Of a DNA stretch of 64,000 nucleotides, positions 18,769 to 30,800 are shown piece by piece (within the stretch, counting starts at the first letter, position 1; every line of letters begins with the position of its first letter). Source of the stretch: Diadophis punctatus similis (taxonomy: Eukaryota; Chordata; Lepidosauria; Squamata; Dipsadidae). Below the pieces are notes generated by a model, which had not been told where the DNA came from, made no database searches, and saw only the letters and a list, made by a program, of their open reading frames with translations. The stretch covers positions 1,106,501 through 1,170,500 of the forward strand of contig JALIGW010000026.1 of NCBI GenBank assembly GCA_023053685.1, in the 5' to 3' direction. The position numbers and the translations under genes are program-made.

Positions 18769-21700
18769 GATAGATAGATTGGCCCAAGGTCACACACTTG
18801 GCTTTTGTGCCCAAGGCAGAACTGGGACTCACTGTCTCCTGGTGGCTCAAAGTGACCCAGGTGGCTTTCATGCCCAAGGCACAACTGGAACTCAGCATGA
18901 GCCGAGGTGGCTCAGTGGTTAGAGTGCAATACTGCAGGCTACTTCAACTGACTGCTAGCTGCAGTTCAAATACTCACCAGCTCAACCTTCCATCCTTCCG
19001 AGGTGGGTAAAATGAGGACTCAGATTGTTGGGGGCTCTCTAAACCACTTAGAGAGGGCTGTAAAAGCACTGTGAAGTGGTATATAAGTCTAAGTGCTGTT
19101 GCTATTGCTATCTCCAGGTGATTGGCCTAAAATCATCCAGCTGTCTTTCATGACCAAGGCAGAACTAGAACTCACTGTCTCCTGGTGGCTCAAAGTGACC
19201 CAGGTAGCTTTCATGCCTAAGGTGTGAACTAGAACTCACCGTCTCCTGGTTTCTAGGTCAGCATTTCCACCACTATGCCAGACTGGCTCCGGGCAAGGTT
19301 TAACACGCCACCCATTTCCTCCCAGCAGGAAATGGACCGCCTGCTGCTGACCCTGGGGGACGTCCCTCATCACGCCCCTGTCCTCTTAGCCTGGGCCTTA
19401 CTCCGGCACACGCTGAGCGCTGATGGGTCGAGCGGGGTGATCCGGCGGATGGGGAGCACTGCCATCCAAATGAACGTCTTCCAGTATTTGACAAAGCTGC
19501 TCCAAGCCATAAGTTCTGAAGGAAACGTGAGTCTTTTAGCCCAGAAGGAATGTGTTCTATAATGTTTAATAACTTAAAGGCTGAGAGGCCTCTGAGCTCC
19601 CTTTTTCCCCCCTTTTTCTTTTTTAACCTTGGAATTCTGTTCAGATCACACACAATTTCATCCTTTCTCGTGCCAGGAAGGAGAAGTCGATTGAAGCATT
19701 TGCTGGGCTTAGCCCATCACTTTTCCAGTGAAGAGGGAAAAAATGTAATCCTTGTAGCTGTATATATCTGTAACTAAACAGATTGCGAATGGGGAGTAAA
19801 CACTCTACAGGCGGTCCTCGTTTAGCAACCACCAGTGGGACGGGCAGCTCAGTTGTTAAGCGAAGCGGTCACTGGCCGAAGCTGCGACTGCTTACGATCT
19901 TAGTTCAGTTTCCACTTGCTTACAAACTGGATTGGATTGGTTGTAAAGTTACTTTTTCATCACCGTTGTAACTGCGAACAGTTGCTAAACGAGGCAGTCG
20001 CTAAGCAGGACTGATCTGTTCTTTAACTGTGGCGAGGAAGGTTGTAAAATGGGGCACAACCCGCTTAACAAATGTCTCACTTAGCGACAGAAACGTTTTG
20101 GCTCGGTTGTGGTCATAAGTCGAGGACTGCCTGTATTTCCATGGCTCCGGCTGTGAAACGCTCTTTGTTTGCAGTGTATTTCCAGCACCGCCTGCATGTG
20201 CATTTACGGCCTCCTGTCCTTTGTGCTGACTTCCCTGGAGCTGCACACGCTCGGCAATCAGCAGGTAAGAGGGAAAAGGTGGCCCAGCCATCTCTGCCCA
20301 GAGGTTGGCCTAAATCAAGGGTGTCCACAAGACCTGTGGACTTCAACTCCCAGAATTCCCCAGCCAGCCAGTTGCCTTTCCCACAGAGAACTATGGTTGT
20401 ATTAAGAGTGCAAGGTATCCTTTAGCCTAGAGTCAGCAACCCGCGGCTCTGGAGCCGCACGTGGCTCTTTCATCCCTCTGCTGCGGCTCCCTGTCACCGG
20501 TGGCGCCACAATTGATAGGGCTTTTGGTTAGGACAGGTAGAGGAAAAAGGATGCCGCGCTAGGAGGAGACTCTATGGTGGGGGAACCGGACTTCTGGTCG
20601 GCTCCAGAATTGAATGGGGTGGGGCTTCCGTTTAGGTGGGACCTTCGTGGCTCTGAGTGTTTAAGGTTGCCGACCCCTGGCCTGGAGGAACCTTTCATTG
20701 TAGTTTCTTATGAAATGTCCTTAAATCTTCTTCAGGTATTCACATCAAGGGTACCAAATATAATGTGACATATGAGTTTCTCTGTCCCTCCCTCCCTCTT
20801 TCTTTCTCTCCCTTCCCGTTTATTTTCTGAAGGACATAATCGACACAGCGTGTGAAGTTTTGGCCGCTTCCAGCATTCCTCCCTTGTTCTGGAAAACGGT
20901 GAGCTTGCTCTGAAAGCCACACTTGATCTGAGTGTTTCCTTTGGATTCACTCTTTCTGAAAATTTGGGGAAAACACCCTAACCCTTTTGGCATTGACAAA
21001 ACTTAGCTGGTCTTCTAACTGAGAGTTTTAAGGTTCTTGGAGACCTGAAAATGATTTAAAATATTCCTTCGGGTAAAATGGTTGAAAACTACTTTTTACC
21101 AGGGGAAAAAGTAGCCCTCAATAGTAAACACTATCTGTTTTCCCATTTTGTCTTTTAAAAATAAAATAGAAGAAGAAGAAGAAGGAAATACAGTTTTGGT
21201 TTTCTCTTTGTGTGCTTGTTTAAGGAAAAGTCGTAAGTTAAGGACAACCAATAGATAAAATGAGATTCTATCCTTTTTTTAAGGCCAGTATTTGAAACAG
21301 AGCAGGAGAGACATTTCACAGCAAAGCTAGTAAGCAAGAACATGTTGCAAGACAATGTCTGTTGTTTGACAACTTCTGTTTTCTGCTTCTCATGCCAGGA
21401 ACCAACAGCAGGTCTGGGCATTATTTTGGATAGCGTGTGTGGCATGTTTCCACACCTTCTCTCTCCTCTTCTTCAGTTACTCACTGCGCTTGTTTCAGAC
21501 AAGTCGACGGCAAAAAAGGCACGTATGAAAGTCAGAGGGAGAGAAATCAGTGTCTCTTGCTATCGGGGGGGGGGGGGTACTTTAAGGAGACCCTTTTAAG
21601 TCTCACTCAGAAATTTGGGCTAAGGTGATCCTTTCATTCACAGAACTAGAGATCCCTGGCCAATTGTGGTGGCAGGCATCTTCCTTCCTTCCTTCCTCCC

Positions 21701-24700
21701 CTCCCTCTCCTCCTTCCTTCCCTTTCCTTCCCTCTTCCTTCCTTTCCTTCCCTTCCCTTCCTTCCCTTCCCTCCCTCCCTCTCTTCCTTCCTGTAAAGCA
21801 CCATGAATAAGTCTAAGGGCTATTGCTATTGCTATTGCTACTAGAAATGCTCCTTATTGTAGTAAAGTAGAATAATAGAATTTTGAAAGCCTGTCAAAGT
21901 TCCCCCGCTATTCTTGGTTCCTTTCTGCTTGCTTCTTTTTATGAGCCCATCTTCTCTCTTCTCCCCCCCCCCCATAAAGGTTTACACATTTTTGGACAAG
22001 ATGTCGTTCTATATCGAGCTTTATAAGCACAAACCAGCAGATGTCATCTCTCACGAAGACGGGACCATCTGGAGGAAGCAGACGCCCAAATTGCTGTACC
22101 CCCTCGGTAAGAGATGTTTTGGGACCCTCTGCCCTTCCTTCAAAGACACGTGCTTGCTTATATTCGTGGGGTCCCTGGTGCTCTCTGAGCTTGGTGGTTT
22201 TCTTGCAGACATCGCTTTACCAAACTCGGTAACATCATCAGTGCTGCAAGGGAGTGGGGTTTGTCTAATGCTCATTAATAAAAGAGCAAACCCCACTCCC
22301 TTCTAGCACTGAGGAGGTTCCCTAGTTGGGTCAGGAAACATCTGCAAGGAAACCATCCAGGTCAGAGAGCACCAGGGACCCCAAAGTTCAATCCCGAGCT
22401 ACAAATATTCTCTTCATTACTAACATCCACCTTCTACTGTCCGGCCAAATTACCTGTTCCAAAACTATCTGGACCTCTGTTATCCCACCGACACATTGCC
22501 CTCTTTGTCCGAAACGGTTTTATTCTGCTTTCTTTTTACCCTTTCAGGGACGGGTCAAACCAACCTTCGGATCCCCCAGGGGACGATTGGGCAGGTGATG
22601 CTGGACGACCGGGCCTATTTGGTACGCTGGGAGTATTCTTATAGCAGCTGGACGCTCTTCACCTGCGAAATTGAGATGCTGTTGCATGTGGTGTCAACGG
22701 CTGGTGAGTTTCCGGAACTTCAAGGAAGCTGTTGGTACGGGGCTGTTCCTGGGCTTGGGGGCAGCATGTTCGGTTGGAAGATAAAAGACCCCCAAACGGG
22801 AGACCCTCCGACTATTACAACAGGGACAGGGGAAAAGGCATGCTCGCCTTCCTTCTGATGGCATTCTAAGTCTGGACAAACCCTGAAAATGTCCTCATGG
22901 CCCACATTTGAAGTTGTGATGACCTGTGGCTGCCCTGTGGCTGCATTGTAGGCATTCGGCAACTGGCCTGCAGGGCTCAGTTATGGTCGTAACTCAAGGA
23001 CTACCTCTGCCTGATCAGAACCTTCCAGTTTATGTATCCTGCTGGGCCAAGCTGGAACAGAGAACCACATATTAGTTTTCTTTTTCTTACACATTATTTC
23101 TGTTCTTTCTCTGATATCAAATCATGATTTGTGTTTTCAAAACAAATAAGCTTTCATACTGTCAGTCATCTTTCTCAACTTTTAAATCAATTTTAGTGCT
23201 AATATTCGTTGTTTTAATTGCTTTTATTGATTGCGTCGCCTCTAGGTGAAACGGGCGGCATAGAAGTTTAATAAGCATATAGAATAAACTTCCAGATTAG
23301 CCAATTGTAGTAGAGCATAAATGTTCATTTTTGCCATTTCCTTTTCTTCGCCTGCACTTTACACTTAATTCTGTTTATAAGATAACTGTATGACATGTTG
23401 GTTTAGTGGAAGTATTTCAAAACACTTCCATTAAACCCACACTGTCAGTGTGTAGTATGTAGGTCCTTGGTGTTTTTTTCCCCCTTCTCCTTTCTTTTGG
23501 GTGATGCCATTTTGCTGTTGAGGGACCTGGGTTCACGGCAGGAAAGAGCCATGTCCACCTTGAACTCTTCTCTTTCTCAGACGTCATCCAGCATTGCCAG
23601 AGAGTTAAGCCCATCATCGATCTTGTTCACAAAGTCATCAGCACCGATGTGTCAATTGCCGATTGCCTCCTGCCCATCACCTCCCGGATCTACATGCTGC
23701 TGCACAGGTGAGCTCTTGAGTGTCCACGGGGACCTCTGCCTTCCGATGGGGGGCCTGGGACTCCACCTGAGGTTCTCCTGAGGCAAGACAATTTCACCTT
23801 CAGCTCTTCGGCTCTTTTATTTTTTGCAGGTTAACCACTGTGATTTCTCCCCCGGTCGACATTATCGCCTCTTGTGTCAAATGCTTAACGGTCCTGGCTT
23901 CCCGGATGCCTGCCAAGGTAAGAGAGCCTCGCTCATTTCTGTTCTCTTGGTGTCACAAGGCTGATGATACAAAGATACTTGAGGGATCGTCTCACCCCAC
24001 TGGGATTGGCCGGCAGAGGAGACATGCTGAGGGTCCCATCAGCCTGAATATTCCGGCTGGCGGGGTCCAGGAGGAGGGCCTTCTCTGCTGTGGCTCCTGC
24101 CCTCTGGAACATCTCATCCCCAATGTGAGGTTGTCCCTTTCCTATCCTTTCGTAAGGGGCTAAAAGACCTGGCTGTGGCAGTCAGCTTAGGGCCCCAGTG
24201 GGGGGAAACAGCTCAATGGAGGAGGTTGATTGAGTAATAACAGATCCCACCTCCCCTCCCCTACGCTCCTGCCCTTCCCCATGTGTCCGTGGTTTTAATG
24301 TCTTTTTATGTTTTAACTGTATATGTAACTTTCAGCCGCCCAGAGTTACCCTATGGTAAGATAGGCGGCCAATAAATTTTATAAATAATAAATAAAGGAA
24401 CATTTTTGACCTTTCTTCCCAGGTCTGGACTGATCTTCATCATACAGGCTTTTTACCTTTTGTGGCAAACCCAGTTTCTAATATGAGTCACATGATCAGG
24501 TAATTTGCTGTACAGAGAGTTCTTGACTTACAAGAGAAAGAGACTCTAAAAAGTTAGCAGGCTGGCCCCAATGCTTACAATACCCCTTGCCACTTGTATA
24601 TAAAGCGAGATCAACACCCCCTTCCTCCCCAAAACTCCCTTCTAGCACAGATGCTGGAGCATTTCCCAGCCTGCTGACTGTCGGAGTTTCTCCCTTTCTC

Positions 24701-24827
24701 CCCAGTGCAGAGGGAATGAACGCTGGAGGCTATGGGAATCTGCTGATGGGCATTGAGCAGCCCCAAGGCGAATACGGCGTGACCATCTCCTTCCTGAATT
24801 TAGTCATGACGCTAGTCCGGGTATGTG

Positions 24828-24862
<35 letters not shown>

Positions 24863-27800
24863 TCTCATCCCTTTTGGTACCGTGCGCCAGAAAGAGTTTT
24901 TGCTACTTCATTTTTGACTGGGTGATTGAGTGGCGGAGCGTCCCATGTAACTCTCCTCCTGGCTGTTTTCTTCAGGGGCAGCTGGGCAGCACCCAGAGCC
25001 AGGGCCTGGTGCCGTGCATCGTGTTTGTCCTGAAGGAAATGCTGCCAAATTATCACAAGTGGCGCTATAACTCCCATGGAGTAAGAGAAAAAATAGGTAA
25101 ATATTCCTTGGGCTAGCATGGAGAGGACTGTGCTGAGACTGAGATTTAGCCTATCATTTTTTTTTCCGGGACTCTTCCTTGGTATTACCCTAAGTTTCCT
25201 GTGAGGGTCTCACGGGCAGAAAACTCTGCAAAGTTTTCCAGATCATCAGGGACAGTATTTCTCAACCTTAGCCGCTTTAAGAGGTGTGGACTTCAACCCC
25301 CAGAATTCCTCAGCCGGAACCCTGGGAGTTGAAGTCCACACCTCTTAAAGCGGCTAAGGTTGAGGACTGCTGAGCTTGTTCAATTCTAACTCCCTTCTGA
25401 AAAAACGGTGCATCTGTTTCCTTGTTTCAGGATATCTTATCCTCCAGCTGATCCATGCAATCTTGAATCTGTGCCCTGAAATGGATCCTCGCAGCAGGTG
25501 AGGTCGGGTTTTTTTCCCCAGCAACCTTACATCCTGGATATGTTAGTTTTGAGGCCTCCTCCTTCTCCATCCACTGTGTCTGCAGCTTTATTCCTTCTTC
25601 CTGCAAATTAAATTCACATTCCGTTCTTACCTTGATGCTAAGCTCCTGGTGGACCGGAGTGTAAAGCAAGCCTCTTTGAATTCCTGATGTGATGTTGAAG
25701 CTCATCCAGGTGTTGAACTTTCTCTTTTTTGCTTTTGGGCAGTGCCCCCAGCCTCCAGTCCCTTTGCATCTTCAGCCTGGCCAATACAGAAGCCGGCCAG
25801 GCGGTCATCAGCATCATGGGCATTGGAGTGGACACCATCGATATGGTGATGGCCAGCCAGTCCTGCAGGTGAGTGCCTGCATTTTCTCTTGGCCCTTGCC
25901 CAGGGGCGTTCATTCTTAGTTCATTCTCCATGTTCCAGAAGAAGGGGTTCACCTATTCTCCAAAGCACCTGAGGGCAGGATAAGAAGTAACGGATGGGGT
26001 CTTATCAAAGAGAGATCCAGCCTAGAATTCAGGAGAATTCTATTAATTCCACAATGAATCAGTGGAACGGAAGTTGCCTCCAGAAGTTGTGGATGCTCCA
26101 TCACTGGAGGTTTTCAAGAAGAGACAGGACAACCTTTGTCCAGAATGATATTGGGTCTCCCGCTTGAGCAGAGGGTTGGATAGAAGACCTCCAAGGTCCC
26201 TCCCAACCCTATGATTCTACGTTCTATGACTTGGCTCTGTCAAGCGGTCTGGGGGCCCCACGAGTGTCATGCAACCCTATGGGTGATTGCTGGGCTGAAG
26301 TTGCTTCATCTGCAAAAAAAAAAAGCCATTAAATCTTTACATAAAACGAGGAGGTTCCCTTACAGTCATCAATTGAAGACTCCCTGTAGATGCATTTCAT
26401 GTTTTTAGGATGTTTTATGACCATTACAACTTATGGTTATAGTGGGTAACCTGCATTATGGTCGTAACGTGAGGACTACCTGTAGGTCTGCATATAGTTT
26501 TACTCTGTTTTATGTCCAGTATGAATGGGCAGGCTCTTCCTTATGGTCGCAACTCGAGGCTGCCTATAGATCCATTGCTGGCTGGGGAATGCTGGGAGTT
26601 GAAGTCCACACATCTTAAAGTTGCCATAGTTGAGAAGCATGTTCAGTGCTGATGAAGTTGCCCATTATGGAAACAAAAGAGCAGAAATAGGACGTGTTTT
26701 AACGCGGTTTTTTTTCCTGGCAACCCAGTGATGGGGAATCTCAGGGCCAGCTGCTGATCCAGACGGTGAAACTGGCATTCTCCATCACCAACAACGTCAT
26801 CCGGTTGAAGCCGCCCTCCAGCGTCGTATCACCTCTGGAACACGCCCTGACTCAGCACGGTAGGTAACCCTTTCCTGCTGCCCTTTGAGGAATGGCTTTA
26901 TCTTCTGCACAGACCATTTGCACTTAACACGCGGAAATTTGCATTAATTTTCAGCTGACCGAGCAAATGTTTTTGGATCCCGCTTATCCTGTGCAGAAAA
27001 TCAATTGCCTATTGATCATGTGACTTTACTCTCTGTGGTTCTCTGCCCTCCCAAACCCAGGGGCCCACCGGAACAATCTGATCGCTGTCTTAGCCAAGTA
27101 CATCTACCATAAACATGACCCGGCCTTGCCACGGCTAGCCATCCAGCTCCTGAAGCGGCTGGCAACGGTAAGTGGTCCTCTTTTTTTTTCTGATGCCCTT
27201 CGTTGCTTGCCTTACCTCTTGAACCCTGGCCCAGCCAAGTTACGGAGCGGGGTTTCCAGTGACTTCTAAGTCTGCCCTTGCCCAGCTAAGCTAAATGGGT
27301 GGTAGTGTGTCAAACTTAAATGTGGACGTCTCGTTGTGCAATTCGTTGCAGGAAAAGAGCAGGCAGAGCTGAGAGGGTGGAGTTAAGTAAGTCATTAGCT
27401 TAGAATTGTTGCATTCCCACAGACGGTCTACGTCCAATTTCTTTTGAGTTTTGCTGACTGAATTTAGTATTCTTGTGTATAGGTTTGAGCAATAAATCTT
27501 CTTAACTGGAAGTCTATGGAGATTCTCAATCATTCAGGTTATGATTGTCCCAAAGTTGCTTTTTCCAAAATGCAACTGGACTTTCTTTTTTCTTTTTCTT
27601 GAAAACATTTCCTTGTCATCCAAGAAGCTTCTTCAGTTCTAACTAACTAATGAACTTAACTAATGTTTTCAAGGGGAAAAAAACCCCAAGAAAGTCCAGT
27701 TGCCTTTTGGAAAAAGCACCTTTGGGTTCTTAACCGGAACTTAACGAATAGTCCTGATTGTTTGCATCTCAAGCCCAATTGAGATGATGGTCAGGTTGAA

Positions 27801-30800
27801 GTCCACACATTGTACATTCGTTGAGAAACGCATTGGGTTACAATGAACCCTGTATAATAAACTGCATGGGGCAGTGTGTCCTTCCCGTGCTGTGGGGGCA
27901 CCTGGTGCATGGCATCTATGCCCTTCCTTCCCCATCTTTCCTCCTCTTCCCCCCTTAGGTGGCTCCCATGTCCGTCTACGCCTGCCTCGGCAGCGACGCC
28001 TCTGCCATCCGCGATGCCTTCCTGACCCGCCTGCAGAGCAGAATTGAGGACATGCGCATTAAAGTCATGATCCTTGACTTCCTCACGGTGGCCGTGGAAA
28101 CCCAGCCCGGCCTGATCGAATTGTTTCTTAACCTGGAAGTGAAAGATGGGAGCGAGGGCTGCAAGGTAGCGCTCGTTACAGACCCTTCGCTAGAGAACGT
28201 CCCCTAATTACATTAATTAATATAATGAAATGCAAATTAAGTTTGCAAATTACAGGAAGTTCTCTCGACTTACCATCCCAATTGGGACTGGAATTGCCCT
28301 TGCTATTGCTAAATAGTCCGTGCTGGGTTCCAGGTGGTTTTTAACTGGTCTGCTGATCATTTCAGTTTTTCTGGCCTAAATCGGGACCTGTCTCTGTTCT
28401 CCCTCCCCCTCCCCCTCCTTCCAGGAGTTCAGCTTAGGGGAATGGAGCTGCCTTCACGTGGTCCTGGAGCTGATGGACTCCAAGCAGCAGGAGCGCTACT
28501 GGTGCCCTCCCCTTCTGCAACGAGCCACCATCGCTTTTCTCCACGCCTTGTGGCAGGACCGCCGAGACAGCGCCATGCTAGTCCTCCGGAACAAGTGAGT
28601 GAACCCCGCTCTCTTTCTCTCTCTCTCTCTCCTCTTCAAACTCTGAGCTTCATTATCAAAATATAAAATTCAGAAAAATGAAAATAATGAGAAAGTAGCA
28701 GAAGAGGTGGGGAAAGAAAAAAAACCTACCGCCTTTTGTGTGTTTCTAGGCCAAAGTTTTGGGGAAACTTAACCAACCCATTGTTTGGAATCCTTCCTCC
28801 ACCATCCGAAACCTCTGAGGTAAGGAAATGGGGACTTTTCACGGGGTGGGACAGAGTTCAGCCCCCTTGGTCGCTCTGAACCCATGGCTGCTTCTGCCTC
28901 TGGCCCAGGAATGTCCTTGATGGAAAAAAGAAAAGAAAACGCAAAGAATTCCTGTGTGGTTGGAAGTTTCCGCTCTCTGTTTAACGTATGCCTGCCAGAA
29001 ATTGCAGGTAGAAAAACAACACCGTTCTCGTGTCCCTTTCTCTGTTTGCAGCTGAGTGTCTTGGAAACCTGTGCCTTGATAATGAAAATAATTTGCCTGG
29101 AGATTTATTCCGTGGTCAAGTAAGTGACATTAAGAGAATTTTGGTGAAGAAGAAATTCAACCTAGGAAGAAGGGTATATTGGTCCTTACAGACGTTAGAA
29201 TTGAGAATCTTGTTCCTCACCTTTTTCTCACAGTCTATATAACAGAATGACAAGAGTTGGAAGGGACCTTGGAGATCTTCTAGTCCAACTCCTTGCTCAG
29301 GCAGGAAACCCTATACCATTTCAGACAGACGGTTGTCCAATCTCTTCTTAAAAACTTCCAGTGTTGGAGCATCCACAACTTCTGGAGGGAAGCCGTTCCA
29401 CTGATTAATTGCTCTCCAGGCTGTGGGCAGAGTTAGCCTGCAATGCTCCACTTAGCTTTTTCAGTGCTCTTTCCAGCTACCCAAGATAGAACCCTCACCA
29501 TATTTGATATCCGAGCTCCCTTATGGCTCCCTTGTGCAAATTTGCATCGAGAACCTTATTTTTCCATTCTCAGCAATGTAGTTTGAACCCATCAGCTTGT
29601 AATCTTGACCATTTTTCAAGGGGGGAATCCTCTAATTGTGTCTTTGTGGCCTGCAGAGGGTCTCTGGACCAGTCCTTGAAGGACACACTCAAGAAGTTTT
29701 CGTCCGAAAAGCGCTTTGCTTACTGGTCGGGCTATGTGAAGTCCCTGGCCTTCCACGTGGCCGAGACGGAAGGCAGTAGCTGCGCCTCCATGACCGAGTA
29801 CCAGATGCTGATCTCAGCTTGGCGAATGCTGCTTGTGGTTTCCACCAGCCACGTAAGGACCACGGCGTCTCTTGCTGCCTGTCTTAAAACACTGAAGTGT
29901 AGGGCCAAAGAGGAATTTCATCTCAAGGTTGTTTAGCGATTGTTTGAAGTTACGACAAACCTTGTCTTACGTCCTCCATTGAGCCCAAAATTTCTGTTGC
30001 TAAGTGAGACATTTGTTAAGTGAATTTTGCCTCATTTTGTGGCCTTTCTTGCCAGGGTTGTTAAGTGATTATTACACACACGGAAACCTCTTTGTATTAA
30101 TATCTATACATTAATGTTGGGATTATATGCAAGAGAAACGGCCATCGCTTTGCCGGTTTTAAATCACAAGCTTTATTTTTCTCAGGCTGATATCGTGAAC
30201 TTGACTGACACGGAGGTTGAGCAGCTGTTCCTGGACGTCTTGAGTGGGACCAAGGCTTTGGTGAGAATTCGCATTTTAAAAACCTATCGTGGTTCAGCCA
30301 TCAAACCTATTTTTGCTTGTGGGTGATCTCGCAGAAATGGCAGAGCAGAGCCTTTTTTTTAGGGGTTAGCTCTTTCTGGCCCATCAGTTCTGAGGGCCAA
30401 GCTCAGTAGTCAGCAAAAATATTAATATTTCCCAATTTTGAGCCAATCAGTGATTCCGTGTCCAGTTCTCACTGTTGCCTCTTGACCCGCCTATAGGTTT
30501 CTCAAGAGACAAATCAGATGGTCTGGTACTCCCATCTCTTTAAGAACTTGCCACAATTCGTTGTGATCCACACAATCTAAGGCTTTAGCATAGTCAATGA
30601 AGCAGAAGTAGATGTTTTTCTGGAACTCCCTTTTACCTCGATCCTTTTTATTCTTTCCCCTTGCATTTTATAATGCACACCACTGCTAACCACAGTAATT
30701 CTTTTTAACTTTAGTGCACCTTTACTAGGTGATTTAAAGTCTCGACTGTTTAGTTTGACGTCCTGGACTCGGGTGGCCAATACATTTAAAACAAGTAATA

